Origin: JBCBKU01 sp965267475
GTDB taxonomy: Bacteria; Pseudomonadota; Alphaproteobacteria; Rhodobacterales; Rhodobacteraceae
Reading direction: 5' to 3'
NCBI GenBank assembly: GCA_965267475.1
Contig: OZ254079.1
Span: 2,046,001 to 2,110,000, forward strand
Length of the DNA stretch: 64,000 nt
Below are positions 32,737-41,809 of the stretch, one piece after another; position 1 is the first letter of the stretch, and every line of letters starts with the position of its first letter. The position numbers were made by a program, and so were the translations under genes. Under the pieces are notes generated by a model, which was given only the letters and a program-made list of their open reading frames with translations, was not told where the DNA came from and did no database searches.

Positions 32737-33501
32737 ATGACCCATGAAGAAGCGATGGCGATTCTGACCGCGGCGGGTGTGCCCGGAGCGGCGCGGGATT
32801 TGCGCAAGCTTGAAGCCGAAGCCCTCGATTTCGCCGACGCGGTTCGGCGGCGCGCCAATCGCGAACCGGTTTCGCAAATCCTGGGCTACCGAGATTTCTG
32901 GAAACATCGCTTTAAAGTCACGCCGCAAGTTCTTGACCCAAGGCCAGAAACTGAACTTCTGGTCGAACTTTCTCTTGCCGAACCCTTCGCGCGCGTCCTG
33001 GATCTGGGCACCGGATCCGGCGCCATCCTAATTTCGCTTCTGGCCGAACGGCCCGCGGCCACCGGTGTCGGCACGGACCTGTCGGAAGACGCCGTTTTGA
33101 TTGCGGGAGAGAACGCCGTGATGGCGGGCGTTGAACCGCGCATCACCTTGCCCATTTCGGACTGGTTCGACGACATTGGCGGGCGTTTTGACCTGATCGT
33201 CTCAAACCCACCCTATATCGCTACTCATGAACGACCGTCGCTTGCGCCAGAGGTGCGCGACCACGAACCCGCAATGGCCTTGTTCGCAGGCGAAGATGGG
33301 CTGGATGCCTACCGGACGATTGCGGCCCGAGCACCGGATCATTTGACCCCGGGCGGCAGACTTCTTGTTGAAATTGGGCCAACCCAGTCAGAAGCCGTGC
33401 GGGCGCTTTTTTTTGCCGCGGGGCTTGAAGACATCCGCTGCCATTCCGATCTGGATGGAAGAGACCGTGTGGTCTCGGCCCGCGCAAAAGCCCGCCCGTA
33501 A
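32737..33501 (+). CDS. prmC: Peptide chain release factor N5-glutamine methyltransferase
   Basis: Methylates the GGQ glutamine of RF1 and RF2. 254 residues from the ATG at 32737. The Rossmann domain has RVLDLGTGSGAILISLLAE for AdoMet and IVSNPPYIATHE, the NPPY substrate motif; PVSQILGYRDFW is the linker signature. The N-terminal helical domain is shorter than in many homologues (~280 residues), and no earlier in-frame start looks better. Located 70 bp after its substrate gene prfA. Confidence 0.94.
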   Translation: MTHEEAMAILTAAGVPGAARDLRKLEAEALDFADAVRRRANREPVSQILGYRDFWKHRFKVTPQVLDPRPETELLVELSLAEPFARVLDLGTGSGAILISLLAERPAATGVGTDLSEDAVLIAGENAVMAGVEPRITLPISDWFDDIGGRFDLIVSNPPYIATHERPSLAPEVRDHEPAMALFAGEDGLDAYRTIAARAPDHLTPGGRLLVEIGPTQSEAVRALFFAAGLEDIRCHSDLDGRDRVVSARAKARP

Positions 33502-33506
33502 AGGGT

Positions 33507-33515
33507 TTATCCACA
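33507..33515 (+). promoter_or_regulatory. DnaA-box-like sequence
   Basis: TTATCCACA is an exact match to the consensus DnaA box, in the 199-bp gap ahead of the DUF4167 gene. It is isolated; a single 9-mer match is expected by chance about every other window of this size, so binding is unproven. Confidence 0.3.
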
Positions 33516-33700
33516 GGCTTTTGCGAGATTATGCTTGAATCACAAAGTGTCAGGGTGTTACCAACGATGCGCGGGCGGCGGGACCTGGTTGTCCCCCTCG
33601 CCATTTGCCAGAACATCGCTGCGCCACACACGACCACAGGGTCGGCACCAGAGGGCCAAATCGCAGCGATCGTGTGAAACAAGGCTGGATTAGCGACTAT

Positions 33701-34258
33701 ATGAGATCTTCGAAGTCACGTTCGCGGTCGAAATCGAACCGCAACCGCTCGGTCGGCAACATCGTCAATCGTGTTTTTGACAGCTCGGGTCCCGAGGGCA
33801 AGGTGCGCGGCACTCCGCAGCAGATCATCGACAAATACAATCAATTGGCGCGCGATGCGCAGTTGAGCAATGATCGGATCGCCGCCGAAAACTTTCAGCA
33901 GCACGCCGAACATTACACGCGGCTCTTAAGCGAAGCGCAGCGTGAACAGGAAGCGCGCCGTGAGGCGCAAGAGCGTGAACGAAACGAGCGCCAGCAACAA
34001 AACCAGAACCAGAACCGCGACCGGCAGCCTCAGGGCGAGGGTGGTCAGCCGCGGGCAGCTGTCGATCCGTCCGAAGCGCCACAGCCCGATACGGCGGCCG
34101 CGCCAGAAGGCGATAGCGGTCTGGTCGAAACGCCCGAAGCCCAGTCCGAACAACAGCCCCGGCCACGGCGTCGCCGGAACCAGCGTCAGGACGCCCCACA
34201 AAGCGACGCTTCGGCCCAGGCGGAAGACAGCGCGCCATCTGCAGAAGCCGCCGAATAA
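33701..34258 (+). CDS. DUF4167 domain protein
   Basis: 185 residues, low complexity and very polar. The DUF4167 domain occupies roughly residues 1-80: arginine/serine-rich start, then RVFDSSGPEGKVRGTPQQIIDKYNQLARDA and AAENFQQHAEHYTRLL. The rest is Gln/Asn/Arg- and then Pro/Ala/Glu-rich, with a basic block RPRRRRNQ near the C-terminus, likely disordered. Alphaproteobacteria carry this gene next to prfA-prmC. The sequence suggests RNA or nucleoid association, but the function is not established. Confidence 0.88.
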   Translation: MRSSKSRSRSKSNRNRSVGNIVNRVFDSSGPEGKVRGTPQQIIDKYNQLARDAQLSNDRIAAENFQQHAEHYTRLLSEAQREQEARREAQERERNERQQQNQNQNRDRQPQGEGGQPRAAVDPSEAPQPDTAAAPEGDSGLVETPEAQSEQQPRPRRRRNQRQDAPQSDASAQAEDSAPSAEAAE

Positions 34259-34278
34259 ACCCGCGACAGAAGACGTCC

Positions 34279-35118
34279 CTAGCGCGCGAGCGCCCGCGCA
34301 AGGGCGGCAAATTCCTCGACTGACACGGTTTCGGCCCGACGCGTCGGATCTATACCCGCATTCGACAAGGCGACTGACAGGTCAGGACCAAGACCCTTCA
34401 GCGCCGACCGGAGCATCTTTCGCCGCTGATTGAACGCGGCTTTCACGATCCTTTGCATCATCTCTCTGGGGGCAGGGGCTAGGGGTTCGGCGCGTGCCTT
34501 CAGATGCACCACCGCAGAACGGACTTTGGGCGCCGGCGTAAAGGCTTCGGGCGGCACATCCATTACAATCGATGCCTGGGCCCGCCAATGGGCCAGCACG
34601 GACAGGCGCCCATAGGCCTTCCTGCCGGGCTTTGCCACGATCCGTTCCGCCACTTCGCGCTGGAACATCAGCGTCAGGCTGTCCCAGACGGGCGGCCAGC
34701 CCGGCGGATCCAACCAACGGGTCAGAAGTTCGGTTCCGACGTTGTAGGGCAAGTTGGCGACGACTTTCATGGGGCGTTTCAAATCTGCGGTTAGCGCCGG
34801 ATCCAGAGCGTCGCCCTGCCGGATCTCAAGCCGCCCCGGATAAGCCGCGCCGATTTGCTCCAGCGCAGGCAGGCAGCGGTCGTCCTTTTCAACGACCACC
34901 ACACGCCGCGCCCCTTCGGCCAGAAGCGCCCGGGTCAACCCGCCCGGACCGGGACCGACTTCAAGCACGTCCGAGTTCGTCAGATCGCCAGCTTGCCGTG
35001 CGATTTTGGCGGTCAGATTCAGGTCCAGAAGAAAATTCTGCCCCAGCGCTTTCCGGGCCGTCAGACCGTGCGCGGCAATCACGTCGCGCAATGGGGGCAA
35101 GGCGTCGATCTGGGCCAT
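34279..35118 (-). CDS. rsmA: 16S rRNA dimethyladenosine transferase
   Basis: Dimethylates two adjacent adenosines in the 3' terminal helix of 16S rRNA late in 30S assembly (KsgA). 279 residues. ARKALGQNFLLD is the N-terminal signature, VLEVGPGPGGLTRALL motif I, VVANLPYNVGTELL the catalytic motif IV, and MFQREVAERIVAKPG follows. The start is the ATG at 35118. It is the last gene of the lptF-lptG-lptD-surA-pdxA-rsmA run, 42 bp after pdxA. Confidence 0.96.
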   Translation of the reverse strand: MAQIDALPPLRDVIAAHGLTARKALGQNFLLDLNLTAKIARQAGDLTNSDVLEVGPGPGGLTRALLAEGARRVVVVEKDDRCLPALEQIGAAYPGRLEIRQGDALDPALTADLKRPMKVVANLPYNVGTELLTRWLDPPGWPPVWDSLTLMFQREVAERIVAKPGRKAYGRLSVLAHWRAQASIVMDVPPEAFTPAPKVRSAVVHLKARAEPLAPAPREMMQRIVKAAFNQRRKMLRSALKGLGPDLSVALSNAGIDPTRRAETVSVEEFAALARALAR

Positions 35119-35160
35119 TCCGCGCTGATCGCAGATCCATGGACCGAAGAAAAGGGCCGC

Positions 35161-36150
35161 TTAGCGCTGGCTGGCTCCACGCATACGATGCTCTGCCATG
35201 TGTCGGGCCATCTTAAGCGCCGCAATCAACGAAGCGGGATCTGCACGGCCCGACCCGGCGATATCGAAAGCCGTTCCATGATCGGGCGAGGTTCGGACGA
35301 ATGGCAATCCAAGGGTCACATTGACGCCACCCGAGAAATCCAACGTTTTGATCGGGATCAGCGCCTGGTCGTGATACATACAGATTGCCGCGTCATAGCC
35401 TGCGCGCGCCGCCGGATGGAACATCGTATCAGCCGAGACGGGGCCGGTGATCGATATCCCTTCCTTTGCCAAGTCCCTTACCAGCGGGCCGATCATGGCA
35501 ACTTCCTGTTCGCCCATCGCGCCACCCTCTCCGGCATGGGGGTTCAGCCCCGCCACCCTGAGGCGCGGGGTGTCAATGCCGAAATCCCGGATCAGCGCCA
35601 ATTCAGTGATCCGGATCGTGTCTTCAAGCAGTTCCCGGGTCAGGGCGGCAGGCACATCTTCAAGCGCGATATGGATGGTGACCGGCACCACCCGCAATGC
35701 GTTCGAAGCCAGCATCATCACGACACGGTCCACACCCGCCAGATCCGCCAGGAACTCGGTATGGCCGGGATGTTCGAAGCCAGCCCCGTCAATCAGCACC
35801 TTCTTGTGGATCGGATTGGTCGTCAGGGCCGAGGCCCTTCCACGCTGGACCAAATTGACCGCTAGGGCAATTGCGTCGATGACAGCGCGCGAATTGCCCG
35901 GTTCAGGCTGGCCCGGGATCACCGGCTTCGGGAATTCATGCTTGAGAACCGGCAAAGCTGTGGCCGAAACGGCCTGCGTCTCTTCCGGGTCTGAAATCAA
36001 AGCAACCGGTGTACCCGCTGGCAAGGTTTCCGGGTCGCCGATCAGGAAGAACGGCAAAGCGTCCTTCAGGGCAGACCACGCCCCGGCCGTGATCTCCGGC
36101 CCGATTCCAGCCGGATCACCCGGCGTGACGGCAATAGGCGCCTGGGTCAT
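35161..36150 (-). CDS. pdxA: 4-hydroxythreonine-4-phosphate dehydrogenase
   Basis: Oxidises 4-phosphohydroxy-threonine in the DXP-dependent pyridoxal phosphate pathway. 329 residues. AVTPGDPAGIGPEI is the N-terminal signature, EHPGHTEFLADLAG carries metal ligand His, AGLNPHAGEGGAMG the next, and MYHDQALIPIKTLDF the third metal His. Its ATG overlaps the surA stop (TGATG), so it is translationally coupled. Confidence 0.95.
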   Translation of the reverse strand: MTQAPIAVTPGDPAGIGPEITAGAWSALKDALPFFLIGDPETLPAGTPVALISDPEETQAVSATALPVLKHEFPKPVIPGQPEPGNSRAVIDAIALAVNLVQRGRASALTTNPIHKKVLIDGAGFEHPGHTEFLADLAGVDRVVMMLASNALRVVPVTIHIALEDVPAALTRELLEDTIRITELALIRDFGIDTPRLRVAGLNPHAGEGGAMGEQEVAMIGPLVRDLAKEGISITGPVSADTMFHPAARAGYDAAICMYHDQALIPIKTLDFSGGVNVTLGLPFVRTSPDHGTAFDIAGSGRADPASLIAALKMARHMAEHRMRGASQR

Positions 36151-37349
36151 CAGTTCAGCGTGACGATCTCGGCATTTGCGCGCAATTCGGCGAGGAATTC
36201 CTCGGCAAGCGACGTCAGCCGCCTGTTCCGGATTTGAAGCGCAACCTGCCCGCGATCGATCTCAGTCTCGCCATCCGTGTCAAGGACCCGACCGCACAGC
36301 ATTACCAGGGCCTGGCCGCCGCGGAACGCGATGGGTCCGCCGACTTCGTTGTCATCGAGCCGTGCAAGTTCCAATGCAAGGTCCGACGGGATATCGGCCA
36401 AGGGCTGGACCTCGCGCAGCAGACGCTCTTCCGGCTGCCCCCGGGCGATGCCGTAAAGGTCGTCACACGTGTCCAGTCGGTCCAGAACGCGCGCGCTGCC
36501 CTGTCCTTCGGCCAGCGAATAGACAGCGTAATCGATGGCCAGCGCGTCGGGCGTTTGCGCCGCAACTTCCTCAATCGCGCGAAGCTGAAAGATCACCAAT
36601 GCATTCTGCGCCCGGATCGGGCTGGTCAGTTCGCCCGGCACAAGCGTGATGACTTGTCCGCGCACTTCGCCCGGCAAGGTCGCAAGAGCCGCCCAGTCGA
36701 GCCGCCCGCCACGTGCCCGGGAAGACGAAGCGGAAAAACGCCGCGCCGCCTCGGCGAAGCCGCCGAAAGACGTGATGCGGCTGATCTCGTTCGCGCGGGC
36801 CTCTGCCGCTTGTAATTCCTCCGGTGTCCGAGCGGGCAGGACGATTTCCGACAAAAGGACCCGAACCCCACTCTGGGACCCAGTCGCAATAATGCTGCGG
36901 TCAATCTCGGCTTCGCTGACCTGGATGCCGGGACCAAAGCGCGATTGCACAAGCTCGCGCCACGCGACGCCGACGGCCACGAAGTCGCGCAAAGTCTCGA
37001 TTGCCACGCCGCCTTCGTTCAGGGCCTGAACCAGTTGCTGCCGGTTCAGGTTCACCCGGCCCGCAAACTCGTCGATGCCTTGGTTGACCCGCTCATCGGT
37101 CAATTCGATGCCAGCGTCCTGAGATGCCTGCGCCTGAAGCCGTTCGTTGATCAGTCGGCGGCGTGCTTCGGCGTTCAGATCACCGGGCTGGCCAAGCAAG
37201 GCCAGAAACCGGATCCGCTGATCGATTTCGTACTCGGTGACGACGCGGTCATTCACCTGGATGACGGGGCGGAACACATCCTGAGCCTGGACGGCCCCCC
37301 CCAGAACAAGCACCAGAAGGATCAGGAGGTGACGCAAACTTATCGGCAT
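36150..37349 (-). CDS. surA: SurA-like periplasmic chaperone / peptidyl-prolyl isomerase
   Basis: 399 residues. A signal peptide (LRHLLILLVLVLGGAVQAQ) is followed by a SurA N-terminal helical domain (VNDRVVTEYEIDQRIRFLALLG, RRLINERLQAQASQDAGIEL) and a parvulin-like region around residues 170-280; the parvulin domain is diverged. SurA escorts outer-membrane beta-barrels, including LptD, whose gene is immediately upstream and overlaps by 10 bp. Symbol assigned from architecture and context, with the catalytic state of the isomerase domain uncertain. Confidence 0.88.
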   Translation of the reverse strand: MPISLRHLLILLVLVLGGAVQAQDVFRPVIQVNDRVVTEYEIDQRIRFLALLGQPGDLNAEARRRLINERLQAQASQDAGIELTDERVNQGIDEFAGRVNLNRQQLVQALNEGGVAIETLRDFVAVGVAWRELVQSRFGPGIQVSEAEIDRSIIATGSQSGVRVLLSEIVLPARTPEELQAAEARANEISRITSFGGFAEAARRFSASSSRARGGRLDWAALATLPGEVRGQVITLVPGELTSPIRAQNALVIFQLRAIEEVAAQTPDALAIDYAVYSLAEGQGSARVLDRLDTCDDLYGIARGQPEERLLREVQPLADIPSDLALELARLDDNEVGGPIAFRGGQALVMLCGRVLDTDGETEIDRGQVALQIRNRRLTSLAEEFLAELRANAEIVTLN

Positions 37350-39454
37350 GAATGGGCCCGCTGCTGCGACTTATTTCCGAAACCGGACAAGAAGACCCGA
37401 AAACCGAACTCGGTAATCGGTTCCACGCTTGTGCTATCGGTGAATCGCCGTGACACTGTAAAATCCGCCCCCAAACACTCGTTCTCATATTTCAGACCCA
37501 GACCCGCAAAGGTGGCCCGGTTCGCGTCCGCTTCATAGCGCCAGTCGAAGCTGCCGGTCCAGTAGCGATTGAAATCATAGGCAGTTCCAAGCGCGATCTC
37601 GGCGGAATCCTCGGGTCGCCCCTCGGCGGGCTCGGCGGCAATCCAGATTAATGTGGCATCGATATCTGTGCGCTCCCCATTGAAGGCAAACCGCGTTTCC
37701 GACCGGTCGACGCTAAAATCATCGTTCAGGATCGACCGGTTTGTGGCCGACAGTCGATCGTTAGCCTCGACCTGAACCGCAAGGAGCCAGTCGGAAAATT
37801 CGCCGGAAAGGCCACCAAACGCCCCGAACTGGTCCGTGCCTGTAAAACGCAACACACGGCCAGCGGTTGCCGAGGTCGACCACCCGCTGGGCGTTTGCCG
37901 CGTCCACGTAACCCCGACATTGGCGCGCAGGCCCTCTTCATAAATGTCCGAGCCCGGAAAACGCGACAGCGCGAACAAGTTCCCTTCATCGAACTCGACC
38001 AAGGTGGAATCCTCGTTCGGTGTCGCACCGCCAAGGGTTTCGACCCATGCCAATTGCACCACCGGTTCGATGATTTGGCGCGCGCCATTGGCTTCGGTCT
38101 TGGCGAATGGCCAGCGAAGCTCGACCGCGGCCCGCGGCGTGGCGCGCGCGATTGCATCGTCAAAGGCCGGATCCTGGCGCACATTGGTCAGGTCGACAGC
38201 GACGCCGGCATCGGCTCTCGCAACAATGCCCAGCGGCAAGGTCACGCCATGGCTCCAGTCCAACGCCCCCGTCAGGCGCGCCGTATCGCGCCCGAACGTA
38301 TCGGTGTCGGACGGCCGCACGACCGAAACCGCATCGATTGTCGACCAAACCTCGCCCCAGGCAGGGTTTGCGGCCAACCTTTTTCGATAAGACAGATCCA
38401 CGACGTTTTCGGGCAGTTGGATCGACGAAGCCGTGTTCGAAAACCGCAAGGTCCGGAAAGCCGCAGCCGAGGTTCGGAAGTCTTCGTCGCGGTTCGTGCG
38501 GGTGATGTCGACCGAGCTTTCCAGCCGGTCTGCATTCGAGATGTTGTAATCCCGCAGATACTCGTCATCGCTGACATACCAAAGATCGGTGCTAAGCGTA
38601 TAGTTCCGCGGCAATCGAAAGTTTCCCTGTGCCCTGAGATAGCCGCGCAAGGAATTGTCTCGGATTTCATCAAAGGATCCGGCACCGTTCACCTCAATCG
38701 CGCCGAAGGACAGTTGCTGCCGATACCGCGTCTCTAACGTGAAGGACTCAGTCGCCACAAACGGCGTCACCGTCAGATCGGCGTGATCGCCCAAAACCAC
38801 GAAGTACGGGACTCGGATGCCCGTGCCGACACGGCTTTGAAACTCAAGGCTCGGCGGAAGAAACCCCGTTGACCGTTCCAGTGTCGGATCCGGCAAGCGC
38901 AGTCGCGGTGCATAGAAAAGCGGGACCCCGAACAGCCGGAATTGGGCGTCATTGAAATAGATTTGCCGTTCGTCATTGTCGTGGATGACGCTCCGCGCAC
39001 GGATTTCCCACAGCGGCGTCTCGCTCGCGTCGCAGACCCGGCAAGTCGAGGTGACGACGCGCGTCAACTGGGTATAGCGCCCGTCGACCACCGCGATTTC
39101 GTTCGCGGCCAGCTGTACCTGTTCCTGCAAGACCAGACGGGCGCCCCGCAGAATGCCATTCCGGAAATCGGCGTCAAGTTCGGCAGCATCGGCGAAAATG
39201 ACCGATTGCCCATCCTCGGTCAGGACAAGGGGGCCCACGATTTCCAGAGATTGGGTGCTTTGGTCAAAAATCACCTCTCGCGCCGTCAAACGCCGCCCTT
39301 CGAAGGACATCTCGACATTGCCGCTGGCAACGATCCGGTCTTCGCCCGTGATCGACACGCTATCGGCGACAAGGCTTGCCAGATCCTGAGCGGGCGCAGC
39401 GGCAGGGACGGCAAGTCCAACGACAAAGGCAAGCCAAATGGCGCCCCACCGCAT
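37340..39454 (-). CDS. lptD: LPS-assembly protein LptD
   Basis: The outer-membrane beta-barrel that inserts lipopolysaccharide in the outer leaflet. 704 residues from the ATG at 39454, which overlaps the lptG stop (TGATG). A signal peptide (WLAFVVGLAVPAAAPAQ) leads to the LptA/OstA-like jellyroll (SITGEDRIVASGNVEMSFEGRRLTA) and then the LptD barrel domain (VFGV-type YFNDAQFRLFGVPLFYAPRLRLPDP). Cysteines in VTSTCRVCDASE and the late NECLGADF could form the disulfides seen in LptD. The frame extends upstream through lptG and is rejected there. Confidence 0.94.
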   Translation of the reverse strand: MRWGAIWLAFVVGLAVPAAAPAQDLASLVADSVSITGEDRIVASGNVEMSFEGRRLTAREVIFDQSTQSLEIVGPLVLTEDGQSVIFADAAELDADFRNGILRGARLVLQEQVQLAANEIAVVDGRYTQLTRVVTSTCRVCDASETPLWEIRARSVIHDNDERQIYFNDAQFRLFGVPLFYAPRLRLPDPTLERSTGFLPPSLEFQSRVGTGIRVPYFVVLGDHADLTVTPFVATESFTLETRYRQQLSFGAIEVNGAGSFDEIRDNSLRGYLRAQGNFRLPRNYTLSTDLWYVSDDEYLRDYNISNADRLESSVDITRTNRDEDFRTSAAAFRTLRFSNTASSIQLPENVVDLSYRKRLAANPAWGEVWSTIDAVSVVRPSDTDTFGRDTARLTGALDWSHGVTLPLGIVARADAGVAVDLTNVRQDPAFDDAIARATPRAAVELRWPFAKTEANGARQIIEPVVQLAWVETLGGATPNEDSTLVEFDEGNLFALSRFPGSDIYEEGLRANVGVTWTRQTPSGWSTSATAGRVLRFTGTDQFGAFGGLSGEFSDWLLAVQVEANDRLSATNRSILNDDFSVDRSETRFAFNGERTDIDATLIWIAAEPAEGRPEDSAEIALGTAYDFNRYWTGSFDWRYEADANRATFAGLGLKYENECLGADFTVSRRFTDSTSVEPITEFGFRVFLSGFGNKSQQRAHSCR

Positions 39455-40548
39455 CAGCCGTCCTCCAGGTGGAGAAGAAGGCCCATGGGAAGAAGCGCGG
39501 CGGCAGTCGCCGGTCCCCAGGCGGCCAGGGCGACGGGGATCTGACCGCTGTCGCCCAGGACCTGAGCCATATCGCGCAGGAAATAAAGCGTCAGCCCAAG
39601 GGTGATCGACAGGACCACCATCAGCCCGGTCTGTCCAAGCCGCGCAGGCCGCAGCGTGAACCCGGCCGCAACAAGGACCATCGCGGCAAGCATCAGCGGC
39701 AGCGCCAGCTCCATCTGGAACCAGACACGATGCTGGCGGGCCGAGAAACCGGCGCGTTCCAGTTGCGTAATGAAGCCCGGCAATTGCCAGATCGGAATGG
39801 CAGAGGGCGTGCCGAAACTGTCGATGATCTGATCGCGGGTCAAATCTGTTGGCAGTTCCAGCGCGTCGCTTCGCACCGCTGTGCGCTCGGGATTGGGATC
39901 GCGCGCGATTTCCCAGACCTTGGCGTCTTCGATCTGCCACCGGCCCGGAAGCAATTCGGCCCGCCGCGCTTCGATCCGTCGGATCAGTTTGCCATCCGGG
40001 CCAAAGGCAAAAAAGCTCGTCAGGATCAGTTCGGTTCCATCAAGCGTGCTGCGGGCCGCGCGGATCACGGTTTGTCCTTCGGCGCCGCCTTGCCGCAGCC
40101 AAAGACCTTCCTCGCTGATCGACAGAACTGATGGGTCTGTTGCCCCGTATCGGGAAGACAAAACCTCGTACTGCTTCGATGTCGACGCCACGATCGGGTT
40201 GAAGCCGGCGATTGCGGTTACACCAATAGCCACGGCAACCAGTACCGGCGGGGCGAGGCTTGCAATGGCCGATCGGCCTGCGGCCCGCGCAATAACCATT
40301 TCGGACGACCTGGACAGAGACAAAAACACCAAGAGCGAGCCCAGGATCGTCGCCAAAGGAAGCGTTTGATAGACCGTGCGCGGGACATGCAGCAAGGTCA
40401 GGACAAGGATCGTTCCAAACCCGGCATCGGAACTGAATTTCCGCACTTGGTCCAGCAGATCAAACAGGAAGACGATTAGAAAAAGCGCCCCAAAGGCGGT
40501 CAGGAACCCCACCAGAAATCGGCGCGCGAAATAGAGATGCAATTTCAT
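39454..40548 (-). CDS. lptG: LPS export ABC transporter permease LptG
   Basis: An inner-membrane component of the LptB2FG complex that extracts LPS. 364 residues with three N-terminal helices (FLVGFLTAFGALFLIVFLFDLLDQVRKF, LLVFLSLSRSSEMVIARAAGRS), a central periplasmic jellyroll domain, and three C-terminal helices (LGQTGLMVVLSITLGLTLYFLRDMAQVLG). The ATG at 40548 overlaps the lptF stop as ATGA. Confidence 0.94.
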   Translation of the reverse strand: MKLHLYFARRFLVGFLTAFGALFLIVFLFDLLDQVRKFSSDAGFGTILVLTLLHVPRTVYQTLPLATILGSLLVFLSLSRSSEMVIARAAGRSAIASLAPPVLVAVAIGVTAIAGFNPIVASTSKQYEVLSSRYGATDPSVLSISEEGLWLRQGGAEGQTVIRAARSTLDGTELILTSFFAFGPDGKLIRRIEARRAELLPGRWQIEDAKVWEIARDPNPERTAVRSDALELPTDLTRDQIIDSFGTPSAIPIWQLPGFITQLERAGFSARQHRVWFQMELALPLMLAAMVLVAAGFTLRPARLGQTGLMVVLSITLGLTLYFLRDMAQVLGDSGQIPVALAAWGPATAAALLPMGLLLHLEDG

Positions 40549-41678
40549 GTTGCGCTTCGATCCCGTCGTTTGAAAAGCCACGGCATCGCAGCGAGTTGCA
40601 ACAGCACCGCGCCGGTGATCAAGGCAATCAAGGGTGGCACGTAAAGCACCGGCCAAAGCCGGATGTTGTCCAGTGCGATATCCAGAAACACCCCGTCCAA
40701 TGTTTGGGTCAAAAGCCAAATGATGATCGCAAGTAAGATCCACTGCCAGACGCCGAACCGGCTGAAGCCGCCCAGCAACAAGGTGGCGAAACCGATCAGG
40801 GGCGCTGCAACGGCAAAGATGCCTTGGGTGAAGCGTCGATGCGCCTCGACCCACATTCGTTCGGCTGTGGCGCCCGTTGTGGCCAATACCTCGGGGGTCG
40901 GCGCCATCAGCTCATGCGTCCACCGCTCGCGCCGGTCGCGCTGTTCGCGCGATGTCGTGCGCAGGCCCTCAAGGGCCGCCGAGATGTCAAAAGTCAGATC
41001 GTCGAAATGCGTGATGGAAACCTGCTGGGTTGTCGCATCGAGCGCCTGGATCATGCCGTCGAACATGACTAAGCGGGGTCCGTTATCGGTCCGAACCAGC
41101 TTCGCTTCGGACGCCGTATAGGTCACGCGACGAGTACCTTCGCGCCGGTCGTTCAGAAAGAGATCGGCCAACACCCCATCGGGGCTGACCGAACGCACAT
41201 AGAATGTCACCCCGTCCGAGGGATGGATGAACTGTCCCGGAATCAGAAGCCGGGCGGTCACATCGTCCGATATGTCGGCTTCGCGATCTGCCAGCCGCGT
41301 TAACGAAAATGGGACAATGAAATGCACGAGCGTCGAGACAAACAATCCGACAAGCAGTCCGAAGATGACAACGGGCCGTGCCAGTCGTCCCGGGCTGAAC
41401 CCGGTCGATTGCATGACAACAAGTTCGCTTTCCGAACTTAGCCGGTTGGTCACAAAGATGGCAGCGGCGAAACCGGCAACCGGCACGACCAGGCGAATGA
41501 TGTTCGGCAAGGTCAACGCCGTGAATTCCAGGAAGACGACGGCGGATTGGCCGCTGGCGATCAACCAGTCGAACAGGCTGACGGCTCGGTTGATCCAGTA
41601 AAGCGCCACCAATACGACCGAAGCAATCCCGAAGACCGCCAGAAGCTGCGACAGCATGTATCGGTCGAATCGTGTCAC
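40545..41678 (-). CDS. lptF: LPS export ABC transporter permease LptF
   Basis: Partner of LptG in the LPS extractor. 377 residues from a GTG at 41678, giving VTRFDRYMLSQLLAVFG, the family's usual start; the longer reading to 41756 adds an unrelated stretch in the intergenic region. Six membrane helices flank a periplasmic domain; SSESELVVMQSTGFSPGRLARPVV is the coupling-helix region. First gene of the overlapping lptF-lptG-lptD-surA-pdxA-rsmA run. Divergent from pepA. Confidence 0.92.
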   Translation of the reverse strand: MTRFDRYMLSQLLAVFGIASVVLVALYWINRAVSLFDWLIASGQSAVVFLEFTALTLPNIIRLVVPVAGFAAAIFVTNRLSSESELVVMQSTGFSPGRLARPVVIFGLLVGLFVSTLVHFIVPFSLTRLADREADISDDVTARLLIPGQFIHPSDGVTFYVRSVSPDGVLADLFLNDRREGTRRVTYTASEAKLVRTDNGPRLVMFDGMIQALDATTQQVSITHFDDLTFDISAALEGLRTTSREQRDRRERWTHELMAPTPEVLATTGATAERMWVEAHRRFTQGIFAVAAPLIGFATLLLGGFSRFGVWQWILLAIIIWLLTQTLDGVFLDIALDNIRLWPVLYVPPLIALITGAVLLQLAAMPWLFKRRDRSAT

Positions 41679-41809
41679 GTGCGGTCCGGCGGCTGAGAAC
41701 AAAATCCGGTTAACCCTAGCGGATTGGTTCCGGGGCGGAAACTCCCATCTGGCCAATGGGCGGGGCCCCGGCTAGGAATGGCCAAACCCCATTTTGCGAG
41801 GCATGCGTC

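Noticed and set aside
31611..34258. prfA-prmC-DUF4167 as a novel system
   Set aside because: It is a standard alphaproteobacterial gene order; only the single DnaA-like box was worth noting.
41679..41756. Longer LptF with ATG at 41756
   Set aside because: The extra N-terminal residues have no LptF character; VTRFDRYML from the GTG at 41678 is the family start.
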